A stretch of 64,000 bases of DNA, from assembly GCF_005869225.1 (NCBI RefSeq), contig NZ_SWFP01000003.1, positions 496,001 through 560,000 on the forward strand, read 5' to 3'. Positions 8,927 through 18,989 of the stretch are shown here, one piece after another. The position numbers and the translations under genes are program-made. Origin of the DNA: Dyadobacter bucti (GTDB lineage: Bacteria; Bacteroidota; Bacteroidia; Cytophagales; Spirosomataceae). How positions within the stretch are numbered: position 1 is the stretch's first letter; each line of letters begins with the position of its first letter. Below the pieces are notes generated by a model. It saw only the letters and a list, made by a program, of their open reading frames with translations. It had not been told where the DNA came from and made no database searches.

Positions 8927-11371
8927 ATGAAAACATTACTCCTTTTTCTATTTTCGATTCTTTTTTCCGGGCTTGTGTGCATTAGCCAGGCCTCTTTTGG
9001 CCAGACTGCCACGCCCGGCGGGGCCAAAATTTCAGGTATTGTCGCGGATTCAGTAAGCAAGAAACCGCTGGATTTGGTGACGGTTAATTTGATGGCCGGA
9101 AATACTGCGGTCAAAGCCGATTTTACGAAGACAGATGGTTCTTTTGTATTTCGAAATGTCAAGCCTGCCAAATATTCAGTCGTCATCGTAGGGGTAGGAT
9201 GCCAAACCAAAATGATTGCGGTGGACCTTTCGGACAGTACCAGAAAGACTGTCGAGCTCGGCTCTGTTGGTATCAGCAGCAACGTGATCGGTCTGAAAGA
9301 AGTGACAGTAACCAGTGTTAAACCGATTGTAAAACAAGAAGTTGACCGGATATCCTACGATCTGGAAGCCGACCCGGAAAGCAAGGTTTACAGCGTGCTG
9401 GAAATGATGCGGAAAGTACCTTACCTCTCCCTAGACGCGGACGATAATATTTATTTGAAAGGGAATGCCGATTTTAAGATCCTGATCAATGGGAAACCAT
9501 CGAGTATGATGGAGCGGAGTTACCGGGATGTGTTGCGGAGCATGCCGGCATCTTCTATTGTACGTATCGAGGTGATCACCACGCCTCCGGCCAAGTATGA
9601 CGCGGAAGGGCTGGCGGGGATTATCAATATTATTACCAATAAAAAAATCGATAATGGTTACAACGGGACGCTGAACGTCAGTGAACGTTTCAGGGTAGGC
9701 GGGCCTGGTTTTGGCGGATCTGTTTCGGCAAAACTCGGCAAGCTCGGGATGACAGCGATGGCTGGGGGAGGGCAGTACGACACGCCTTTGACACGTACAA
9801 TTGTAGGGCGTAGTTCCACCGGGACAGAGCCATCGGAACTGTATCAGGAAAATTATGCCAGATCGGGGAATAAAAACGCTTACATCGGCTACGAGGTTAG
9901 TTATGAAGTGGACAGCCTGAACCTGCTGAGCGCCCAGTTGAATTTCAATGGCAGTAAATCAGATGGTTCCGGCCTTCAAAACTCTGTGATCAACGCAAGC
10001 GGGGAAACTCTGGAAAGGTATAATGTCACAAACCGCAATGACGGAACAGGTACCGGAATGGATGCGGCGCTGAACTATCAAAAGGGCTTTAAGGCAGATA
10101 AAAACCGGTTGCTTACTTTTTCATACCGTTATTATGGGTTCAACAATACCCAAAACAGCAATCTGGTGATCGACGACCGCATTAATTATGACAGGCCTGA
10201 CTATACGCAGGTCAATGACCAGAGTTTTTCCGAGCAGACTTTTCAGGTCGACTATGTTTACCCTATCAAAAAGTTGAACATCGAAGCTGGTTTAAAAGGG
10301 ATTATGCGGGATAATCAGAGCGATTTTCAATACAGTGCCTGTAATTCCGAAAGCAAAAAATTTGAGATAGATCCGGGTATGAGCAACAAGTTCAATAACA
10401 CCCAGAATGTGTTCGGTGCCTACAATACCTATCAGTATAATTTCAAAAAATGGGGCGTGAAGGCGGGTGCCAGGATAGAGCAGACGGTGATCAATGCCGA
10501 TTTCATTTCGACGGACTCCAAAGTGAAACAGAATTATTTCAATGTGATTCCTTCGGTGTCGGTCAACAGAAAATTGAAAGACAATGGCGGGATCAATTTT
10601 GGTTACACCCAGCGTATTCAGCGGCCGGGTATTTATCAGCTCAACCCGTTTGTGGACCGTACCAACCCTAGTTTTGAACGGACGGGAAATCCTGGTTTAC
10701 GTCCCGCGTTCGTACATGATATGCAGCTGGGGTACAGCAAGTCCAAAAAAGCTTCGGTTAATATAGGCGTAGGCTTTACGAAATTTAAAGACCTGATTTT
10801 CCCGGTCGCAGTTTATAACCCTGAAACACAGATCACCCGGACTTCTTTTGGAAATACAGGAACTGCCAGGCTGTTCTCGGGAAACCTGAACGTCAATTAT
10901 CCGATTACAAAGAGATTGAATTTCAGTACGAATTTCAGGATCGCCCATGGTAAGGTGACGGGCGTTGTCAACGGTGCAGAGATTACCAATAGCGGGATTA
11001 TGTACCAGTTCTCAGCATCTACCGGCTATCGTCTGGACAAAGGCTGGCGTGTCAATGCTAATCTTAACTGCAATGGCCCCGGCGTGAATTTGCAGGGAAC
11101 TACCAATTCGATGGTTAGTCCGTCGTTCAGTGTCAATAAAGATATCATCAAGGACAAGCTTTCTTTCTCGGCTGCCGCCAACAATCCTTTTACCAAATTC
11201 CGGAAAAATTACTCGACAACCTCCGGGCCGAATTTCAGCCAGTATAACGACAGAAGGGATTATTTCCGGTCGTTCAATCTGAGCCTGAATTATAAATTCG
11301 GCAGGCTTAAAGAGGCAATCAAGAAAAATAAAAGAGGAATCAGAAACGACGATGTGCAAAGCGGAAGTTAG
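8927..11371 (+). CDS. Outer-membrane beta-barrel receptor with CarboxypepD_reg-like domain
   Basis: 814 residues. A signal peptide (about 1-25) is followed by a carboxypeptidase-regulatory-like beta-sandwich (about 35-105: ISGIVADSVSKKPLD, TKTDGSFVFRNVKPAKYSV). A plug-type domain comes next (about 125-225, ending AEGLAGIINIITNKK), then a long barrel with Bacteroidota-style alternating strands and an aromatic C-terminal region (FNLSLNYKFGR). This is the OMP_b-brl_3 type of TonB-dependent-receptor-like protein, not SusC; no SusD partner lies next to it. The ligand is unknown. A strong hairpin follows the stop, so it is probably monocistronic. Confidence 0.9.
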   Translation: MKTLLLFLFSILFSGLVCISQASFGQTATPGGAKISGIVADSVSKKPLDLVTVNLMAGNTAVKADFTKTDGSFVFRNVKPAKYSVVIVGVGCQTKMIAVDLSDSTRKTVELGSVGISSNVIGLKEVTVTSVKPIVKQEVDRISYDLEADPESKVYSVLEMMRKVPYLSLDADDNIYLKGNADFKILINGKPSSMMERSYRDVLRSMPASSIVRIEVITTPPAKYDAEGLAGIINIITNKKIDNGYNGTLNVSERFRVGGPGFGGSVSAKLGKLGMTAMAGGGQYDTPLTRTIVGRSSTGTEPSELYQENYARSGNKNAYIGYEVSYEVDSLNLLSAQLNFNGSKSDGSGLQNSVINASGETLERYNVTNRNDGTGTGMDAALNYQKGFKADKNRLLTFSYRYYGFNNTQNSNLVIDDRINYDRPDYTQVNDQSFSEQTFQVDYVYPIKKLNIEAGLKGIMRDNQSDFQYSACNSESKKFEIDPGMSNKFNNTQNVFGAYNTYQYNFKKWGVKAGARIEQTVINADFISTDSKVKQNYFNVIPSVSVNRKLKDNGGINFGYTQRIQRPGIYQLNPFVDRTNPSFERTGNPGLRPAFVHDMQLGYSKSKKASVNIGVGFTKFKDLIFPVAVYNPETQITRTSFGNTGTARLFSGNLNVNYPITKRLNFSTNFRIAHGKVTGVVNGAEITNSGIMYQFSASTGYRLDKGWRVNANLNCNGPGVNLQGTTNSMVSPSFSVNKDIIKDKLSFSAAANNPFTKFRKNYSTTSGPNFSQYNDRRDYFRSFNLSLNYKFGRLKEAIKKNKRGIRNDDVQSGS

Positions 11372-11376
11372 GGAAA

Positions 11377-11410
11377 ACAGTACATGCCGGTTCCAGCCGG
11401 TATGTACTGT
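11377..11410 (+). terminator. Hairpin after the barrel gene
   Basis: 14-bp stem with one G-T pair: ACAGTACATGCCGG (11377-11390) against CCGGTATGTACTGT (11397-11410), loop of 6 bases. No T-run follows, so termination or 3'-end protection are both possible. Confidence 0.6.
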
Positions 11411-11415
11411 AACAG

Positions 11416-11431
11416 TGTTCAATATCGGACA
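11416..11431. promoter_or_regulatory. Dyad TGTTCA-N4-CGGACA upstream of P4
   Basis: Arms at 11416-11421 and 11426-11431, the same 16-bp layout as at the other block heads. The centre is 60.5 bp before the TGG at 11484. It lies immediately after the barrel-gene hairpin. Confidence 0.6.
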
Positions 11432-11483
11432 GCATGTTGTCATTTTAATGCATAAGTTTCTGTAAATCAGATATTATTAAATC

Positions 11484-11499
11484 TGGTACAGGATTTTTA
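11484..11499 (+). promoter_or_regulatory. -24/-12-like promoter of the P4-P8 block
   Basis: TGGTACAGGATTTTTA carries TGG at 1-3 and TTTT at 11-14, so the -12 half is weaker than at P2, P9, PadR and P18. It ends about 53 bases before the P4 start. Confidence 0.4.
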
Positions 11500-11551
11500 A
11501 GAACAGAAGCCAAGTACGTTAATGGCCACCTGTTCATTTCTAACCTGACTA

Positions 11552-13981
11552 ATGATGTTTAGCAACTATCTTAAAATCGCCTGGCGTAACCTGCTTCGGA
11601 ATAAGGTGTACAGCCTGGTAAATATTGCCGGCCTGGCGCTGGGAATTACTGCTTTCCTGCTGATCCTGGAATACGTAAGTTTTGAGAAAAGTGTGAACCA
11701 GTTTCACAGGAACCTTCCGCAAATGTACCGGTTATTGAACCTGGGCGTAAAAGGGGAAACCTGGCCGGAGATCGAACCGGGCTGGGCACCTAGGATCAGG
11801 CAGGCGTTTCCCGAAGTTAAGGATTACTGCCGCGTTGCCGAAGGGATCGGAAAGGGATTTGTGACTGGCGCAGAATTGAAAAATGAATCATTCCGCGAAA
11901 ATGCAATAGGTTACGCAGAAGGTAATTTCTTTGACTTTTTTACATTCCCGGTCGTCAGGGGCGACGGCAAGGCATTGGAAAATCCGAAAGTGGTGTTTTT
12001 GTCTGAAAAAACAGCCACCAAATATTTTGGCGAACAGAACCCTGTCGGAAAGACACTGACGGTCACTAACCAGTTTGGCGCCTTAACCTACTCTGTGGAA
12101 GGTGTTTATGAAAACCCCTCGAATTCGGACATCCAGTTTGACATAATCCTGTCCCTGGCAACTCTTTCCAATGCTGCAAACCTCAATGGAAACGATTGGG
12201 CTGCACTCGATAACGATGACTCTCAATACATTAACACCTTTTTTCTGCTGAACAAAGCGGCTGACCCCAAAGCGCTTGAAAAGAAATTAACCACGTTTCG
12301 CGACGGTTTACAAAAAGATAAAGACGGAATTCAGTTCCGGTTACAGGCTTTTGCCAACATTCATCTTGCCGATAACCTCAGTGACACATATATGACCAGC
12401 GGCAATGTGAAATATGTATATATGCTGCTCATTGTGGCCACCCTGATACTGCTGATCGCCTGGTTCAATTACATCAACCTTTCAACCGCCAACGCACTAA
12501 AACGCGCGAATGAAGTTGGTGTGAGAAAGGTCATCGGTGCTACCCCGGGAAATCTTATCATGCAGTTTTTAGGAGAATCGGCTTTGGTTAATGTATTGGG
12601 TCTGGGCACTGCGCTTGTTTTGGTAAGCCTGGTTCAGCCTTTTTTCAATCAGCTGATCGGCAAAGAGTTATCTCTCGGCTCACTCGGGAATTCCTCGATG
12701 TGGCTGGTCGGACTGGCGCTGTTGCTGGTCGGCGCGCTAAGCTCGGGTATTTATACTGCGTATTCATTTTCAAAATTCAACCCGGTCAAAATACTCAAAG
12801 GAAAACTGACCGCCTACGCAGGCGGAGTGTTGCTACGGAAGTCTCTGGTGGTTTCCCAGTTCAGTATTTCCATTGTTTTGATCCTCGCTACGATAGTCAT
12901 TTACAGCCAGTTGAAATTCATGCAGACGCAGAATCTGGGCATTGATACCAGTCATCTGCTGGTTGTACGCGGACCGGAGTTGGGCAAGGACAGTTCCTAT
13001 AAAACCCGTCAGAATGCTTTCTGGAATGAACTGGAACAGCAGAGTTTCGTCAAGGATTACAGTCTGTCCGGAACTGTGCCGGGCAACTGGTTCAATTTTA
13101 AGACTTCCGGTTTTTCACAACCCGGTTCAAAACCTGGTGATGAGCTCGAAAGCTATGCATTTGCGATCATCGGGGATACTTATCTCAAAACTTATGGCAT
13201 CCAGCTCAAAACAGGCCGCAATTTTACAGCCGCGGAATGCCGTGTGGAGTGGAACCAAAACAGTAAAGTCTTGCTGAATGAAAAGGCTGTTGAGCAACTT
13301 GGTTTTAAATCGGCCGAAGATGCGATCCGAACGAAAGTACAGTGGGACGAAAGGTTTCTGGATGTGATCGGCGTGGTGAAAGACTACCATCATTCGGGTC
13401 TCCAGCGGGCGATCGAGCCCATGATTTTTTATCCGCAGGTGAATACGGGTTACATTACCATCCGGCTCACACCTGGTGAAATCCAAAATAAAATGGCCAA
13501 GCTGGAAAAGATCTACAAGGGCTATTTTGCGGGAAATCCGTTTGAATATTTCTTCGTCGACGAGAATTTCAACAAACAATATGTGACCGAAAAACAGTAC
13601 AGCGAAATATTTACAACTGCTTCTGTCTGGGCAATTTTTATCGCGTGTCTGGGCCTTTTCGGACTCGCCACTTTTACAGTTGAAACTCGTACGAAAGAAA
13701 TCGGTATCAGGAAAGTGCTCGGTGCTTCGGTGGCCAGCATCGTCGGATTGTTGTCGCTGGACTTCCTGAAACTGGTTTTTGTTGCGATCATCATTGCCTG
13801 TCCGGTTGCATGGTATTTCATGACCGGCTGGTTGAAGGATTTTGAGTACCAGATCAGGATCACCTGGTGGATTTTCGCCGCCGGCGGCGCTCTGGCCATA
13901 ATGGTAGCAGTATTGACCATCGGTTTTCAAAGTATCAAAGCAGCTTTGGTCAATCCAGTGAAATCGTTGAAGAGTGATTGA
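11552..13981 (+). CDS. ABC transporter permease P4
   Basis: 809 residues; two adjacent ATG codons (11552 and 11555), and the paralogues favour the pattern MxxNYLKIAWRNL. FtsX module 1 near residue 301 reads AWFNYINLSTANALKRANEVGVRK, unusual in having AWFNY where most copies have ACINF. Module 2 near 697 is standard (ACLGLFGL, KEIGIRKVLGAS, LLSLDFLKLV). The first periplasmic domain starts with LILEYVSFEKSVNQFH, distinct from the DELSFD pattern of most copies. First gene of a five-permease block. The tail NPVKSLKSD differs by one residue from the common SE. Confidence 0.95.
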   Translation: MMFSNYLKIAWRNLLRNKVYSLVNIAGLALGITAFLLILEYVSFEKSVNQFHRNLPQMYRLLNLGVKGETWPEIEPGWAPRIRQAFPEVKDYCRVAEGIGKGFVTGAELKNESFRENAIGYAEGNFFDFFTFPVVRGDGKALENPKVVFLSEKTATKYFGEQNPVGKTLTVTNQFGALTYSVEGVYENPSNSDIQFDIILSLATLSNAANLNGNDWAALDNDDSQYINTFFLLNKAADPKALEKKLTTFRDGLQKDKDGIQFRLQAFANIHLADNLSDTYMTSGNVKYVYMLLIVATLILLIAWFNYINLSTANALKRANEVGVRKVIGATPGNLIMQFLGESALVNVLGLGTALVLVSLVQPFFNQLIGKELSLGSLGNSSMWLVGLALLLVGALSSGIYTAYSFSKFNPVKILKGKLTAYAGGVLLRKSLVVSQFSISIVLILATIVIYSQLKFMQTQNLGIDTSHLLVVRGPELGKDSSYKTRQNAFWNELEQQSFVKDYSLSGTVPGNWFNFKTSGFSQPGSKPGDELESYAFAIIGDTYLKTYGIQLKTGRNFTAAECRVEWNQNSKVLLNEKAVEQLGFKSAEDAIRTKVQWDERFLDVIGVVKDYHHSGLQRAIEPMIFYPQVNTGYITIRLTPGEIQNKMAKLEKIYKGYFAGNPFEYFFVDENFNKQYVTEKQYSEIFTTASVWAIFIACLGLFGLATFTVETRTKEIGIRKVLGASVASIVGLLSLDFLKLVFVAIIIACPVAWYFMTGWLKDFEYQIRITWWIFAAGGALAIMVAVLTIGFQSIKAALVNPVKSLKSD

Positions 13982-13985
13982 CTTT

Positions 13986-14075
13986 AAGGAGGATGGAGGA
14001 AAGGGAGGAGATTATTATACATTCGTCCCTTTCCTCCATCGTCCCTTTCCTACCTTCTCCGCCGCTCCTTTTCCC
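13986..14075. repeat. Purine/pyrimidine hairpin spacer between P4 and P5
   Basis: The best-formed copy of this spacer type: a perfect 15-bp inverted repeat, GATGGAGGAAAGGGA (13992-14006) with TCCCTTTCCTCCATC (14026-14040), around a 19-base AT-rich loop. A further pyrimidine tract reaches 14075. It lies between the P4 stop and the P5 start and could act as an attenuator or an RNA-processing site. Confidence 0.85.
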
Positions 14076-14092
14076 GTTAAAAGAAAAACACC

Positions 14093-16495
14093 ATGTTCAA
14101 AAACTATCTAAAAATCGCGCTCCGTAATCTCTTAAAGCACAAGACATTCAGTGTCATCAGCATTGCCGGCGTGGCGTTGGGGCTTGCTTGTTTTCTGTTG
14201 CTGTCGCTTTATGTCAAAGATGAACTGAGCTACGACAGGCACCATGAAAATGCCGACCGTATCTATCGGTTGTCCAGGACTTTTTTGTCGAAAGACGGAA
14301 CGGCTTCGTTGCGCCTCGGACATGCTGCGCCTCCGTTCGGGCCTCTGGTTGCTCAGGATTTCCCCGAGGTGGAAGAGGTCGTCAGGCTTTTGGAAACCGG
14401 TGCATTGGTACAATACGGCGAGAAAATTTTTAATGAAGAGAATATGTTCGCCGCCGAGAACAACCTGTTCAAGGTTTTTACTTTTCATGTGGAGCAGGGC
14501 AATCCTCAAAATGCATTGGAAAACCCTTTTTCGATCATGTTTTCGAGACCAATGGCTGAAAAGTATTTTGGTAAAGAAAATCCGGTCGGAAAGATCATCA
14601 GGCTTGATAATCAGCTCGACTACACTGTTACGGGCGTTTTTAAACCTTTGCCTGCACAATCTTCTTTTCACCCTGATTTCCTCGTTTCTTTTTCGACATT
14701 GAACGACGACCGGGTATACGGAGCCGAAGGTTTAAGGACAAATTTTGGCAACAATTCATTCTCAACGTTCTTACTTCTGCCGAAAGGATATGATCCGCAA
14801 AAGCTTGTGAAAGCATTTCCTGTGTTTCAAAATCGCCGTATAGAAGCCAAAGCTTCTACCTATTCGGTGCTTGACCTCATGAAACTCACGGATATCCACC
14901 TGCACTCGCATCTGGATTCAGAAATCGAGGCCAATGGCGATATTCAATATGTATATCTGTTTTCGGCCATCGCGATTTTTATACTGATCATCGCCTGCAT
15001 CAATTACATGAATTTGGCAACGGCGCGGTCTGCCACACGGGCCAAAGAAGTGGGTATGCGCAAAGTGATAGGAGCAGTACGCGCCCAGCTGGTCCGGCAG
15101 TTTTTGAGTGAATCCATTCTGATGGTAGTGGTTTCTATGCTTTTTGCGATGATCATTGTGGTGCTTTGCCTGCCTTATCTCAACAATTTTACGCAAAAGA
15201 CCCTGACAGCGAAAGCCCTGCTCGATCCGTTGTTTCTCTCAATTCTAGCCTGTATTACGCTTTTTACAGGGGTGATAGCAGGCAGCTATCCGGCTTTTTT
15301 CATGACTTCTTTTCAGCCGGTCAGTGTATTAAAAGGCAAAATTGCATCCGCCCTGAAAAACGGAAATCTGCGTCAGGTGCTGGTAGTGGCGCAGTTTTCC
15401 ATAGCTGTGGTACTCATTATTTGTACGGCAGTGGTTTACAATCAGATGCGGTATGTACAGAATTATAAACTGGGTTATTCCAAAGATCAGATCGTTCTTT
15501 TACGCGCTGCCGGAGATTCTGCAACCAATTACGAGAGTATCCGGCAACAATTGAAAGAGAATAGCAATATCCTGGAAGTGGGCCGCTCTTCGAGAATTCC
15601 GTCAGGACGTTTGCTGGATTCGTGGGAGGCGTATGTGATGAAAGGGGATTCAATGGCGCCGGCCGACATCAGTATCAAGTCTTTGTCGGTGGACGAGGAT
15701 TTTATTTCAACCTATCAGATCAAAATGGCAGCCGGGAGGAATTTTTCACGGGAATTCACTACGGATAAAACTTCCGGGTTTATCCTGAATGAAACGGCTG
15801 TAAAATTGCTGGGCTGGAAAAATCCGCATGACGCGATAGGAAGCAGGTTTGGCTACGGCGAAATCCGCGGACAGATCGTCGGGGTTACCAAAGATTATCA
15901 TTTTGAGTCCCTGCACCAGAAAGTTGCACCTATTGTGATGTTTTCGCAGCCAGGAAACATGAGGTGGATGTCGGTTCATATTTCAGGGAATAATATTAAA
16001 AGTGCGATAGGTCACATGGAGTCGGTCTGGAGGAGGCAGTTTCCGGATGTTCCTTTTGCGTACGAATTTTTGGATCAAAGATTTGGAAAGCTCTATGCAC
16101 GCGAACAGACACAGCAATTGCTTTTCGGGATTTTTGCGGGAATAGCGATTTTTATTTCATGTATGGGATTACTCGGCCTTTCCATGTTTATGGCAGAGCT
16201 CAGGATCAAGGAAATCGGTGTGCGCAAAGTTTTAGGCGCATCCGTGACCAGTCTGGTAATCATGCTTTCCAATGACTTCCTGAAACTGGTCCTGATCGCC
16301 ATCGTTATTGCGTCGCCAATAGCCTGGTATGCTATGACCAACTGGCTGAAAGATTTTGCGTACCACACACAGGTAAACTGGTGGGTTTTTGCGCTGGCAG
16401 GGGTCATTTCCATAGGTATCGCCCTGCTCACGATCAGTTTTCAAAGTATCAAAGCAGCATTAATGAACCCGGTGAAATCGTTAAAGAGCGAGTAG
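14093..16495 (+). CDS. ABC transporter permease P5
   Basis: 800 residues. N-terminus MFKNYLKIALRNLLKHK; first FtsX module near residue 299 with ACINYMNLATARSATRAKEVGMRK; second near 688 with SCMGLLGLSMFMAELRIKEIGVRK. The AELRIKEIG form, where most copies have AEQRTKEIG, is a private change in the coupling loop. The second periplasmic domain carries KMAAGRNFSREFTTDK and ends in the common VTKDYHFESLHQK block. Only 55 bases separate it from P6, with no repeat module between. Confidence 0.95.
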   Translation: MFKNYLKIALRNLLKHKTFSVISIAGVALGLACFLLLSLYVKDELSYDRHHENADRIYRLSRTFLSKDGTASLRLGHAAPPFGPLVAQDFPEVEEVVRLLETGALVQYGEKIFNEENMFAAENNLFKVFTFHVEQGNPQNALENPFSIMFSRPMAEKYFGKENPVGKIIRLDNQLDYTVTGVFKPLPAQSSFHPDFLVSFSTLNDDRVYGAEGLRTNFGNNSFSTFLLLPKGYDPQKLVKAFPVFQNRRIEAKASTYSVLDLMKLTDIHLHSHLDSEIEANGDIQYVYLFSAIAIFILIIACINYMNLATARSATRAKEVGMRKVIGAVRAQLVRQFLSESILMVVVSMLFAMIIVVLCLPYLNNFTQKTLTAKALLDPLFLSILACITLFTGVIAGSYPAFFMTSFQPVSVLKGKIASALKNGNLRQVLVVAQFSIAVVLIICTAVVYNQMRYVQNYKLGYSKDQIVLLRAAGDSATNYESIRQQLKENSNILEVGRSSRIPSGRLLDSWEAYVMKGDSMAPADISIKSLSVDEDFISTYQIKMAAGRNFSREFTTDKTSGFILNETAVKLLGWKNPHDAIGSRFGYGEIRGQIVGVTKDYHFESLHQKVAPIVMFSQPGNMRWMSVHISGNNIKSAIGHMESVWRRQFPDVPFAYEFLDQRFGKLYAREQTQQLLFGIFAGIAIFISCMGLLGLSMFMAELRIKEIGVRKVLGASVTSLVIMLSNDFLKLVLIAIVIASPIAWYAMTNWLKDFAYHTQVNWWVFALAGVISIGIALLTISFQSIKAALMNPVKSLKSE

Positions 16496-16550
16496 CACCC
16501 GGAACCCGAAAAAAACCAAATTTCAACCACATAACAGTCAATACCAGGAA

Positions 16551-18932
16551 ATGTTAAGAAGCTACCTAAAAATCGCCCTCCGTAATCTCTGGAAGCACAA
16601 AGTGTTTTCGTTTATTAACATAATGGGCCTGACGGTTGGGATGTCGGCCTGTTTCCTGATATTCCTTTATGTCAATTTCGAATTGAAATATGATGCTTTT
16701 CATTCCAAAGCCGACCGGATTTACAGACTGGTAACGGATATCAAAACACCCTCGGAAACGATCTACGCGCCAATTACTTCATGGGCATTTGCACCGGCCA
16801 TTAAAAATGATCTTCCTGAAGTGGAGGAGTTTGCGCGGGTTAGCGGAGGCAGTTTCCTGGTACGCAAAGGCAATATCAAATTCCAGGAGGAAAAAACGGT
16901 TTTTGCAGACTCATCCTTGTTCCGCGTTTTTGATTTCAAACTGATCAAGGGAAATCCCAAAACAGCCCTTAAGGATCAGTTAAGCATCGTTTTTACGGAA
17001 AAAGCAGCAAAAAAGTATTTCGGCGATACCGATCCGGTGGGACAGACATTGCTTTTATCGGGCGAAGGGCTGCCTGCAACCGTGACCGGTGTCATGAAAG
17101 ACATTCCTGATAATTCGCAGATCAAAGGCGACATGTTTGTATCGATGTCGACCCTTACTCAGCGGTTCAATAAAGGACTTGACGACCAGTGGTCCAATTT
17201 TGGCGCATCGACCTATTTACTTTTGAAGCCGGGAACTACGGGAAAAGCGATGGAAAAGAAATTTCCTGCATTTCTTCAGAACCGCGCGGGTAAACTGATG
17301 AAGGAAAATCAGATGTTCTACACCCTTTTAATGGAGCCTTTGAGAGATGTTTACCTGCATTCCACCCGAGAGGGGCAGGAAAAGGGCAGCATGAACAATG
17401 TCTATATCTTTTCGGTTGTGGCTGTTTTTATATTGCTGATCGCATGTATCAATTTTGTAAATCTCACCACTGCACGGTCGGCGGAAAGGGCGAAGGAAGT
17501 AGGCGTTCGCAAGGTTGTCGGTGCACCCCGGGCGCTTCTTGCCAGGCAATTTATCATTGAATCGGTCTTGCTATGCCTCATTGCATTTATATTTTCAACT
17601 GTTCTCTCAGCCCTCCTGATCCCTTTATTCAACAACCTGGCCGGAAAAACGGTCAGTACCGGAATTTTATCAAACCTCCCATTTGTCCTGGGAATGTTCC
17701 TGGCCGCCATAATGATCGGTATGCTGGCTGGTATTTACCCGGCACTTGTATTGTCGTCTTTTGAGCCGGTTGTTGTATTAAAAGGACGTTTCGCGACAAG
17801 TGTGAAAGGGATCTTGTTGAGAAAAGGGCTGGTAGCGGCCCAATTTGCCATCTCTATCGCGCTGATTATTGCCACAATCGTAGTTTATACGCAAATGAAT
17901 TTCATGCGGAACCGCGACCTGGGTTTCAGCAAAGATCAGATGCTGATCATTAATACCGAGGGTGACCCCAAAAAACTGGCATTCAAACAATCTCTGGAAG
18001 GTCTGACGGGGGTATTGTCAACGGCAGCTTCATCCAGTGTTCCGGGCAGCGGTAATCCCGGTGCTTATTCGGAAATAGAAAACAAAAGCGGGGATTTGCA
18101 GATTGCCAATCTGGACCTGTATTTCGTCGATTTCGATTATATCCCGCAGTTTAAGCTGAAAATGGTTGCGGGAAGGGCTTTTTCAAGAGAATTTGGCACG
18201 GATACAACCCAAGCCATGGTGATGAATGAGTCCGCGGTAAAACTGTTTGGTTACAGTTCTCCGCAGGAAGCAATCGGCCGGCGTTTCAGGCAGTGGGGCA
18301 GGGAAGGGAAGATTGTAGGTGTCGTAAAGGATTTTCATTTCCGGTCTTTGCAGGAAAATATCAAGCCGCTGACGATGCGTATCGAACCGGGTGGCTGCGA
18401 TTTGGTCTCCGTGAAAGTTGCAGGAGGGAATTTGCAATCGTCTATTGCGGCCATAGAAAGCAAGTGGAAGTCGATCATGCCGGAACGGCCTTTCAGTTAT
18501 TATTTTATGGACGAATTCTTTGACCGGCAGTACCGGAGCGAAGAACGTTTCGAAAAGCTGTTTTTCAACTTTGCGATCCTCGCGATATTTATATCCTGCC
18601 TCGGTTTGCTGGGTCTGGCTTCGTACAGCACCATGCAGCGGACCAAAGAAATCGGCGTACGGAAAGTGATGGGTGCCTCCTTAGGGAGTATCGTTGCGCT
18701 TTTATCCCGCGATTTCCTGATCCTCGTTGTTATTTCCTTTTTCATCGCCGCTCCTATAGCCTACTATTTCATGAGCCAGTGGCTCGAACATTTTGCCTAC
18801 CGGACCAACATACAATGGTGGATATTCCTTGTAGCCGCCGTGATCGCCGTCGCCATAGCTTTTTTAACGGTAAGTTTCCAAAGTATCAAAGCGGCATTGA
18901 TGAACCCGGTGAAATCGTTGAGGAGTGAGTAA
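16551..18932 (+). CDS. ABC transporter permease P6
   Basis: 793 residues. FtsX module 1 near residue 296 (ACINFVNLTTARSAERAKEVGVRKVVGA) and module 2 near 681 (SCLGLLGLASYSTMQRTKEIGVRKVMGAS). The second periplasmic domain contains MVAGRAFSREFGTDT and VVKDFHFRSLQE. The short leader (55 bases after the P5 stop, A-rich) has no visible promoter, so it is presumably co-transcribed with P4 and P5. Tail NPVKSLRSE. Confidence 0.95.
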   Translation: MLRSYLKIALRNLWKHKVFSFINIMGLTVGMSACFLIFLYVNFELKYDAFHSKADRIYRLVTDIKTPSETIYAPITSWAFAPAIKNDLPEVEEFARVSGGSFLVRKGNIKFQEEKTVFADSSLFRVFDFKLIKGNPKTALKDQLSIVFTEKAAKKYFGDTDPVGQTLLLSGEGLPATVTGVMKDIPDNSQIKGDMFVSMSTLTQRFNKGLDDQWSNFGASTYLLLKPGTTGKAMEKKFPAFLQNRAGKLMKENQMFYTLLMEPLRDVYLHSTREGQEKGSMNNVYIFSVVAVFILLIACINFVNLTTARSAERAKEVGVRKVVGAPRALLARQFIIESVLLCLIAFIFSTVLSALLIPLFNNLAGKTVSTGILSNLPFVLGMFLAAIMIGMLAGIYPALVLSSFEPVVVLKGRFATSVKGILLRKGLVAAQFAISIALIIATIVVYTQMNFMRNRDLGFSKDQMLIINTEGDPKKLAFKQSLEGLTGVLSTAASSSVPGSGNPGAYSEIENKSGDLQIANLDLYFVDFDYIPQFKLKMVAGRAFSREFGTDTTQAMVMNESAVKLFGYSSPQEAIGRRFRQWGREGKIVGVVKDFHFRSLQENIKPLTMRIEPGGCDLVSVKVAGGNLQSSIAAIESKWKSIMPERPFSYYFMDEFFDRQYRSEERFEKLFFNFAILAIFISCLGLLGLASYSTMQRTKEIGVRKVMGASLGSIVALLSRDFLILVVISFFIAAPIAYYFMSQWLEHFAYRTNIQWWIFLVAAVIAVAIAFLTVSFQSIKAALMNPVKSLRSE

Positions 18933-18975
18933 GGGGAGGAAAGGGACGATGGAGGAAAGGGAGGAGGAAAAGACA
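18933..18975. repeat. Single purine arm between P6 and P7
   Basis: A purine tract with GGAGGAAAGGGACGATGG-type sequence directly after the P6 stop. No pyrimidine partner precedes P7, so the hairpin of the related spacers cannot form here. Probably a half-lost copy. Confidence 0.65.
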
Positions 18976-18989
18976 AAAGTCAAAAAATT